Shown in pieces: positions 5,624-8,905 of a DNA stretch of 8,905 nucleotides. The notes beneath the pieces were generated by a model, which was given only the letters and a program-made list of their open reading frames with translations, had not been told where the DNA came from and did no database searches. The stretch's first letter is position 1. The number at the start of each line of letters is the position of its first letter. A program made the translations under genes and the position numbers. Source of the DNA: Candidatus Pacearchaeota archaeon (GTDB lineage: Archaea > Nanoarchaeota > Nanoarchaeia > Pacearchaeales > GW2011-AR1); contig NZER01000381.1 in assembly GCA_002690445.1 (NCBI GenBank), positions 1-8,905 on the forward strand, read 5' to 3'.

Positions 5624-7328
5624 TGAGGCGGCGGCCCATATCGCCGTCTCTGATCATACCGGCGAAGCCCCTTACCTCGGGCTGGACGAACACCCCGGGG
5701 CTAACCTCTACCGCTTCCACCATTACGCCCTTGATCCGGCGACGGTCACCTATCGTATAGTCTTTGATGCCGTGGATAACTAGACGGTCAGATTGCCAAT
5801 CAACACGGAGTTTTCCCAACTGGCCCGGGGCTATCATCGGGGCCAACTGTTGGTAGCCCCGGGTATTGACGAATAGGGAGTCCGTATCGCAATAGTACAC
5901 ATTTTCCCGCCCGGCTAATTCCATAAGTGACCACAAGTACATCCTTGCATAGGCCGTGATGTGGGCCGATATGGCCGGGAATGATTCCTTGGACTCTGTT
6001 TCATCTTGGTACTCTTCTACCACTCCGAGAAGTTGACGGTACTGGTGTTCGAGCTGCTCTTCCACGTCCCACTCGGACCAATACCGGACGCCCATATCAT
6101 CGACCTTGTAGGCCACCTTCCATATCTGGCCCTTCTGGCCGAATTTACCGTATAACGAGTTGAGGAAAGACTTGGCAAGCCCAGCCGTAAGTGTATCGCC
6201 TCGGGCCTGGGCCGCTGCTCGTAGCGCCCAGAAGTGTTCGACGTACTCCGAGAAGATCACCCGCTGATCATAGACGTACATCTTATGAACGGCCTTGATC
6301 CGGCCCCAGGCCAGGGCGTGAATAAGCTCGGGGGTATTCAAGACAGTCGTAAATGGGCCAACTGGAAACATGGTGCGGCCCTGGTGGCGCTTTGGGTAGA
6401 CCGGCTCTAGCGTCTCTATATCAACCCTGGCCACCAGGGCGTAGTTTGGGGCTAGGTACTCCATATCATAGAGCGTAGGCCGTCTATAGGTGGATAGTAG
6501 CTTTACCGGGGCCGGCTCCCGGGCCATGATCGAAGGAAACATAGAGTTAATATCAAGCCCGTATACTTCGCCCTTGATCTCGCCAAGCTGGTATGCTTCG
6601 CTCCTGCCGCCGTAGTAGCCCTCCCGGCTTAACTCCTGGGACTCTTCGGTGGCGTTTATGAATATCGGGTAGAACATGAAACGGTGGCGGTAAGCGGCCA
6701 TAGCCTGGGCCGCTAAGGTGATGGCGAAGTTGCCAAGGTCTTGGGACTTGATCAGGTCGAACCAGGCGATTAAGGCCGTCAGTAATACCTGGCCTTGGGC
6801 TGGGGCATGAAAAGGGGTGTCGGTTGACACCCCTTTTCCGGTTACCGGGGCCGGAATATCTAGCCCGAAAGTCTCGGCCATCTCTTCAGGGCTGGCCCGA
6901 AATAGGTTTACCGTATCCACCAGTACAAGGGCGGCACCATCTCGCTTGAACGTCAGCGCGAGGGCCGCTTTCCCGAGGATGCGCGAGGTGTTTTCCCAAC
7001 CGTTAGTTGTAAAGTATTCGAAGCCTTGAGATACCGTAATGATGCGGCCCAGGTCATAACCAAATAGATAAACCCGTCTCTTGGCCGCGCAATGTGAAAC
7101 CACAGAATCCCAAAAGGCGTTAGTATCCTTAAACCCTTGCCAGCCTGGGGCCGACCATTTCCCGGGGCCGTAGCGTCGGGCGTATGCAGTCCAGCCAGTA
7201 ATGAAAGTATCTTGCGTAATCTGCGTATCAATCCTTTGTCTCCTAGTCTCGGCGGTGATCACTACCACGTGAGACGGTATAGAGTTTCCCTTATTACCTC
7301 TTATTATATGTGGAGTCCTTGCTGCCAT
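5532..7328 (-). CDS. polB: Protein-primed family B DNA polymerase
   Basis: The 598-aa product is counted from ATG 7328, which has GGGAG five bases upstream; the frame is open 40 codons further but that region overlaps the cysteine-rich gene and lacks a good site. Polymerase motifs are intact: YYGGR (238-242), motif A DINSMFPS with catalytic D259, motif B K386 to NSLYG (390-394), motif C YCDTDS with D481 and D483, and KxY as K522-D-Y524. The roughly 120 residues between A and B, and about 85 between B and C, fit the TPR1 and TPR2 insertions that allow protein priming and strand displacement. Length is near the 572 aa of phi29 polymerase. The exonuclease half is odd: Exo I reads TAET (25-28) instead of DxET, Exo II keeps only D92 in FGYD, and no clear Exo III YxxxD is seen. 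It would copy the genome from the terminal repeats with a terminal protein. It closes the leftward operon. Confidence 0.97.
   Translation of the reverse strand: MAARTPHIIRGNKGNSIPSHVVVITAETRRQRIDTQITQDTFITGWTAYARRYGPGKWSAPGWQGFKDTNAFWDSVVSHCAAKRRVYLFGYDLGRIITVSQGFEYFTTNGWENTSRILGKAALALTFKRDGAALVLVDTVNLFRASPEEMAETFGLDIPAPVTGKGVSTDTPFHAPAQGQVLLTALIAWFDLIKSQDLGNFAITLAAQAMAAYRHRFMFYPIFINATEESQELSREGYYGGRSEAYQLGEIKGEVYGLDINSMFPSIMAREPAPVKLLSTYRRPTLYDMEYLAPNYALVARVDIETLEPVYPKRHQGRTMFPVGPFTTVLNTPELIHALAWGRIKAVHKMYVYDQRVIFSEYVEHFWALRAAAQARGDTLTAGLAKSFLNSLYGKFGQKGQIWKVAYKVDDMGVRYWSEWDVEEQLEHQYRQLLGVVEEYQDETESKESFPAISAHITAYARMYLWSLMELAGRENVYYCDTDSLFVNTRGYQQLAPMIAPGQLGKLRVDWQSDRLVIHGIKDYTIGDRRRIKGVMVEAVEVSPGVFVQPEVRGFAGMIRDGDMGRRLITDVEKVLRRDYQKGKVDPSGKVRPLRIPQ
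6809..6838. repeat. Perfect 13-bp hairpin, terminator-like on both strands, inside polB
   Basis: GAAAAGGGGTGTC (6809-6821) and GACACCCCTTTTC (6826-6838) pair perfectly around the loop GGTT. Each strand ends with a C-rich stem followed by TTTT, the layout of a short bidirectional intrinsic terminator. It lies in the polymerase codons for residues about 164-173, a likely variable loop between Exo II and the palm. It could stop rightward late transcripts that run into the replication block and attenuate leftward polymerase mRNA. The four-T tract is short, so strong termination is not assured. Confidence 0.7.
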
Positions 7329-7497
7329 TAACACTCCCTGCCTTCTGGTGCCGTCCCTCTCGCATCGCCAGCGGTGAGCTAGTGTACCCGTTGGGCGCAC
7401 AACGCATGTCGCACTGATAGAGTATGTCAACGCACTCGATACCGGCACATGTATAAATATGGGCGCATACCGGACACTGGTGGGCGTGAGAGTGCAT
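7294..7497 (-). CDS. Small cysteine-rich protein, probable zinc-binding
   Basis: ATG 7497 follows the stop of the 160-aa gene by three bases, and the 3' end overlaps the start of the polymerase gene by 35 bases, so the three are probably translated in a coupled series. The 67-aa product begins MHSHAHQCPVC. Cysteines are at 8, 11, 17, 22, 29 and 33 (C-x2-C, then C-x4-C, then C-x3-C), with several nearby histidines, a pattern suited to one or two zinc sites. The rest is basic and probably disordered. A nucleic-acid-binding or polymerase-accessory role is an inference from the zinc pattern and position. It is short but well placed between two solid genes. Confidence 0.6.
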   Translation of the reverse strand: MHSHAHQCPVCAHIYTCAGIECVDILYQCDMRCAPNGYTSSPLAMREGRHQKAGSVNGSKDSTYNKR

Positions 7498-7500
7498 TAC

Positions 7501-7983
7501 CTAGTCACGCTTCGCGCCTGTTTCCATAATGGCCGTCCTGAATACCATCTGGTACCGCTCTTCCCGCCTACTCTGGCCCGTATTCCATAGCCGCTCGGCC
7601 TCGTTTTCTATTTCTTCGGGCGTAAGTAAGTTATCACTACGCACAGTGACATAGTGCGACTCCTGGGTCCTAGTCAATGGGTTTGTGCCGTCTATCCGCA
7701 CCTCAAAACGGTACTTTCTCGTCATGGGCGCAATGGATGTGGGCAACCTGGCCGGGTTAGGTCTGAGGTCGCGTCTAATACTGCGTAGGTAAGGGCCGGT
7801 ATCCTGTACGCCCTTGGCGTACCGGATACCTTTTAAAAGATCGGTGCGGCGCACCCCGGTCTGGCCGGTCTGAGTGATAAGCCCCTGAATCTGTTTAGAC
7901 GTTAGACCCCGGGATACCCCACCACGGATGATAGCCATATTAGATTGGACCCGGGTAGATAACGCTATTAACGCGGATACCAT
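7501..7983 (-). CDS. Basic 160-aa protein, candidate terminal protein or DNA-binding regulator
   Basis: ATG 7983 follows directly on the TAG of the preceding gene (TAGATG), so translation is coupled. The 160-aa product is rich in Arg. Residues about 20-55 (IIRGGVSRGLTSKQIQGLI, then TGVRRTDLLKGIR) resemble a helix-turn-helix-type DNA-binding unit. Residues about 88-117 look like two or three beta strands (RKYRFEVRIDG, HYVTVRSDN), followed by a helix TPEEIENEAERLW. No catalytic motif is present. It lies two genes before the polymerase, as terminal protein genes do in phi29-like phages. It is shorter than known terminal proteins (phi29: 266 aa) but has many Ser, Thr and Tyr that could act as the priming residue. 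Terminal protein is my first guess, a transcriptional regulator the second. Confidence 0.8.
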   Translation of the reverse strand: MVSALIALSTRVQSNMAIIRGGVSRGLTSKQIQGLITQTGQTGVRRTDLLKGIRYAKGVQDTGPYLRSIRRDLRPNPARLPTSIAPMTRKYRFEVRIDGTNPLTRTQESHYVTVRSDNLLTPEEIENEAERLWNTGQSRREERYQMVFRTAIMETGAKRD

Positions 7984-8235
7984 CTAACAGCCGTCTAGAT
8001 CAGCGTCAGCCAGCAGCTCACGAATAGACGACGCCAGATCAGACACATCACCCTCGGACGGCTCAGACTCGCCAGGAAACGTCAACAGGGCCTCCGCTAG
8101 CCTCTCCGAGTAGTACCGCAGCATCCCACGTTGCCATTTACCGCCCAAGAGCGGAGGTAAGTCTCTGATCTTACAGAGCGTTGCAATTAACCAGTCCGTT
8201 TGCGTAGATTGTAATTCGTCCTGCGTTCGTACCAT
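7984..8235 (-). CDS. Small acidic helical 83-aa protein, function unknown
   Basis: ATG 8235 has AGGTGG four bases upstream on the minus strand. The 83-aa product is probably all-helical: a first helix with TDWLIATLCKIRDLPPLL, a second with RGMLRYYSERLAEALL, then an acidic Ser/Glu/Asp linker and a final helix DLASSIRELLADADL. There is no membrane segment, signal peptide or conserved catalytic residues. Its stop codon abuts the start of the 160-aa gene. Between the SSB-like gene and the terminal protein candidate it occupies the slot where phi29 carries its regulator gene 4, but it does not look like that protein, so function stays open. Confidence 0.65.
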   Translation of the reverse strand: MVRTQDELQSTQTDWLIATLCKIRDLPPLLGGKWQRGMLRYYSERLAEALLTFPGESEPSEGDVSDLASSIRELLADADLDGC

Positions 8236-8290
8236 GCCTCCACCTCTGCGCGCCGCCCAGCTGGAGCCATAAACAGCAGCCAGTCACGAA

Positions 8291-8327
8291 CAGAGGCCCC
8301 ATCCGTACGGCGGCGGCGGGGCCTCTG
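8291..8327. promoter_or_regulatory. Intergenic hairpin between the SSB-like gene and the rest of the leftward operon
   Basis: CAGAGGCCCC (8291-8300) and GGGGCCTCTG (8318-8327) are perfect 10-base arms around a GC-rich 17-base loop that holds the palindrome CCGTACGG (8303-8310). It sits in the only real gap of the leftward operon (8236-8353), 27 bases after the SSB-like stop. No T-run follows on the minus strand, so it may be an mRNA processing or stability element or an attenuator that lets the first gene be expressed more strongly. I see no convincing internal promoter in the gap. Confidence 0.6.
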
Positions 8328-8353
8328 AGTGCGGGGGCGGCGTGCCATTAAAC

Positions 8354-8698
8354 CTAATAACCTATCAGCTCGCCCGTCTCGGTATTGACAGCGTCACCAG
8401 ACGCAACCTCGACATTGAACAATTTCACCTTATAGCCGCGCCGCGTTTCTTCCTCGCCGAGGTACGTAATGCGGATATATCGCCCTTCGTCCACTCGGTC
8501 CAGGCCTTGGTCGATCTTTGCCGTGCCGAACACCAGCCGGACACCATCAGCGGTATCTAGTATATATTCACCCCTCAGCTGGTCACCGGGGCCAGGTGTG
8601 GAGAGCTTGGAAATAAGCCAGCCCTCGAGAGCATCACCAACAGCATTCCACGGCTGCACGACGGGGATGGTAGAGCGCCATTCCAACTGTTTACCCAT
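8354..8698 (-). CDS. OB-fold single-stranded DNA-binding protein candidate
   Basis: ATG 8698 has a near-perfect AGGAGG five bases upstream. The 114-aa product fits one OB-fold: strand LEGWLIS (24-30), strand EYILDT (44-49) followed by DGVRLVFG (51-58), a short helix KIDQGLDRVDEG (61-72), strand YIRITYLGEE (74-83) and strand GYKVKLFNVEV (88-98). The central 'G..A.L..GLD.V..G..I.I.YLG....G...K.F.V' arrangement is typical of small phage OB-fold proteins. Conserved Trp and Tyr residues could stack on DNA. Protein-primed replication by strand displacement leaves long single strands, and phi29 uses its p5 SSB for this, so the role fits. It is the first and best-translated gene of the leftward operon. 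The tail is not the classic DDDIPF type. SSB function is inferred from pattern and context. Confidence 0.78.
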   Translation of the reverse strand: MGKQLEWRSTIPVVQPWNAVGDALEGWLISKLSTPGPGDQLRGEYILDTADGVRLVFGTAKIDQGLDRVDEGRYIRITYLGEEETRRGYKVKLFNVEVASGDAVNTETGELIGY

Positions 8699-8703
8699 GA
8701 TTT

Positions 8704-8709
8704 CCTCCT
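8704..8709 (-). promoter_or_regulatory. Strong ribosome binding site of the SSB-like gene
   Basis: The minus strand reads AGGAGG followed by AAATC and ATG. It is the strongest ribosome site in the window and matches a protein needed in large amounts. Confidence 0.9.
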
Positions 8710-8795
8710 ACCCTCAATTTGTATGACGCCCCACCGCAACCGTAACCAGGGGACAGTGAGGAGCACCGAACCCATGCGGAGAGGCGCCTATACGT

Positions 8796-8825
8796 AAGAT
8801 ATGAGCTAGTGCATCGAAATGTCAA
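8796..8825 (-). promoter_or_regulatory. Sigma70-like promoter for the leftward replication operon
   Basis: On the minus strand a perfect TTGACA -35 box (8820-8825) is followed by TATCTT (8796-8801, 18-base spacer) or ATATCT (8797-8802, 17-base spacer) as -10 box. It lies just inside the right terminal repeat and would give a leader of roughly 90 bases before the SSB-like gene. This is the main sign of a bacterial host and of early expression of replication genes by host RNA polymerase. In 8711-8795 I see nothing else. Confidence 0.65.
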
Positions 8826-8830
8826 GGCAC

Positions 8831-8905
8831 GCGCGGACAGTTCAAGACAGAATTCAGGCCGCGGCGAAAAGCTGGCAGGCACACGACAGATGGACGCCCT
8901 GGCCA
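8831..8905. repeat. Right inverted terminal repeat (probably truncated)
   Basis: This is the exact reverse complement of 37-111. The window ends inside the repeat: the 36 bases that would pair with positions 1-36 are absent, most likely because the assembly stopped short. Immediately inside it lies the promoter-like pair that drives the leftward block. Confidence 0.95.

Larger units (their letters stand above)
1..8905. other. Near-complete linear genome of a small protein-primed virus
   Basis: Inverted repeats at both edges, a protein-primed family B polymerase, and two inward-facing gene blocks that fill nearly all the space suggest the window is essentially one whole linear replicon. A fibre-like protein with phage-type linker motifs and a C1q-like end favours a virus over a linear plasmid. 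Shine-Dalgarno sites and a sigma70-like promoter favour a bacterial host. The left edge extends 36 bases beyond the repeat shared with the right edge, so the right end is probably incomplete. Virion type and host group cannot be read from the sequence. Confidence 0.8.

Noticed and set aside
6378..6440. 10-bp inverted repeat GCCCTGGTGG / CCACCAGGGC, arms 43 bases apart, in polB
   Set aside because: The wide spacing and GGCC/CCTGG-rich composition make chance likely; much weaker than the hairpins at 2932 and 6809.
7329..7448. 40-residue N-terminal extension of the polymerase from ATG 7448
   Set aside because: It lies within the coding sequence of the Cys-rich gene, has low-quality composition, and ATG 7328 has its own ribosome site next to the conserved part of the protein.
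8691..8882. 63-aa minus-strand frame reaching into the right terminal repeat
   Set aside because: It lies over the promoter, leader and terminal repeat, has no ribosome site and biased composition; treated as chance.
1..8905. tRNA, rRNA, CRISPR array, insertion sequence, integrase or P-loop ATPase
   Set aside because: I looked for cloverleaf-like or repeat-spacer patterns and for GxxxxGK[S/T] in the likely proteins and found none; absence by eye is not proof.

Overview
The window looks like an almost complete small linear virus genome, most likely a bacteriophage, that replicates by protein priming. Three things support this. A perfect 75-bp inverted terminal repeat lies at positions 37-111 and 8831-8905. 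A family B DNA polymerase of the protein-primed type (TPR1/TPR2 class), with intact polymerase motifs, is encoded on the minus strand. One gene has sequence features typical of phage fibres. The host is inferred to be bacterial, because most starts have Shine-Dalgarno sites and there is a TTGACA-type promoter just inside the right repeat. I see no tRNA, rRNA, CRISPR array, insertion sequence or integrase. The right end seems to lack about 36 bases that are present at the left end, so the true genome is probably slightly longer than 8.9 kb.

The layout is two convergent blocks, each read inward from a terminal repeat. The rightward block (302-5623) is a tightly packed set of seven genes that look structural: a helical 141-aa protein, a beta-rich 252-aa protein (best guess for the major capsid protein), a beta-rich 121-aa virion-like protein, a 258-aa fibre or spike with a C1q-like C-terminus, a helical 63-aa protein, a giant 843-aa protein with a membrane-type segment and at least six helical repeats, and a 68-aa protein. 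Three of these seven genes start with TTG and one with GTG.

The leftward block (8698-5532) looks like a replication operon: an OB-fold single-stranded-DNA-binding candidate, an acidic 83-aa protein, a basic 160-aa protein (terminal protein candidate by position), a cysteine-rich zinc-binding-like 67-aa protein, and the DNA polymerase. The SSB - small protein - candidate terminal protein - polymerase order recalls genes 5-4-3-2 of phage phi29. The two blocks collide in a 92-bp tail-to-tail overlap at 5532-5623.

No terminase, portal, HK97-fold capsid, packaging ATPase with a visible P-loop, or lysis gene is apparent. The genome therefore does not fit the usual tailed phages (phi29 type), nor the tectivirus or autolykivirus type, and may represent a distinct small protein-primed virus lineage. 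Other points worth a look are two very strong perfect hairpins inside the coding sequences of the two largest genes (17-bp stem at 2932-2971, 13-bp terminator-like stem at 6809-6838), a polymerase whose proofreading motifs look eroded, and a possible slippery site feeding the 843-aa frame.
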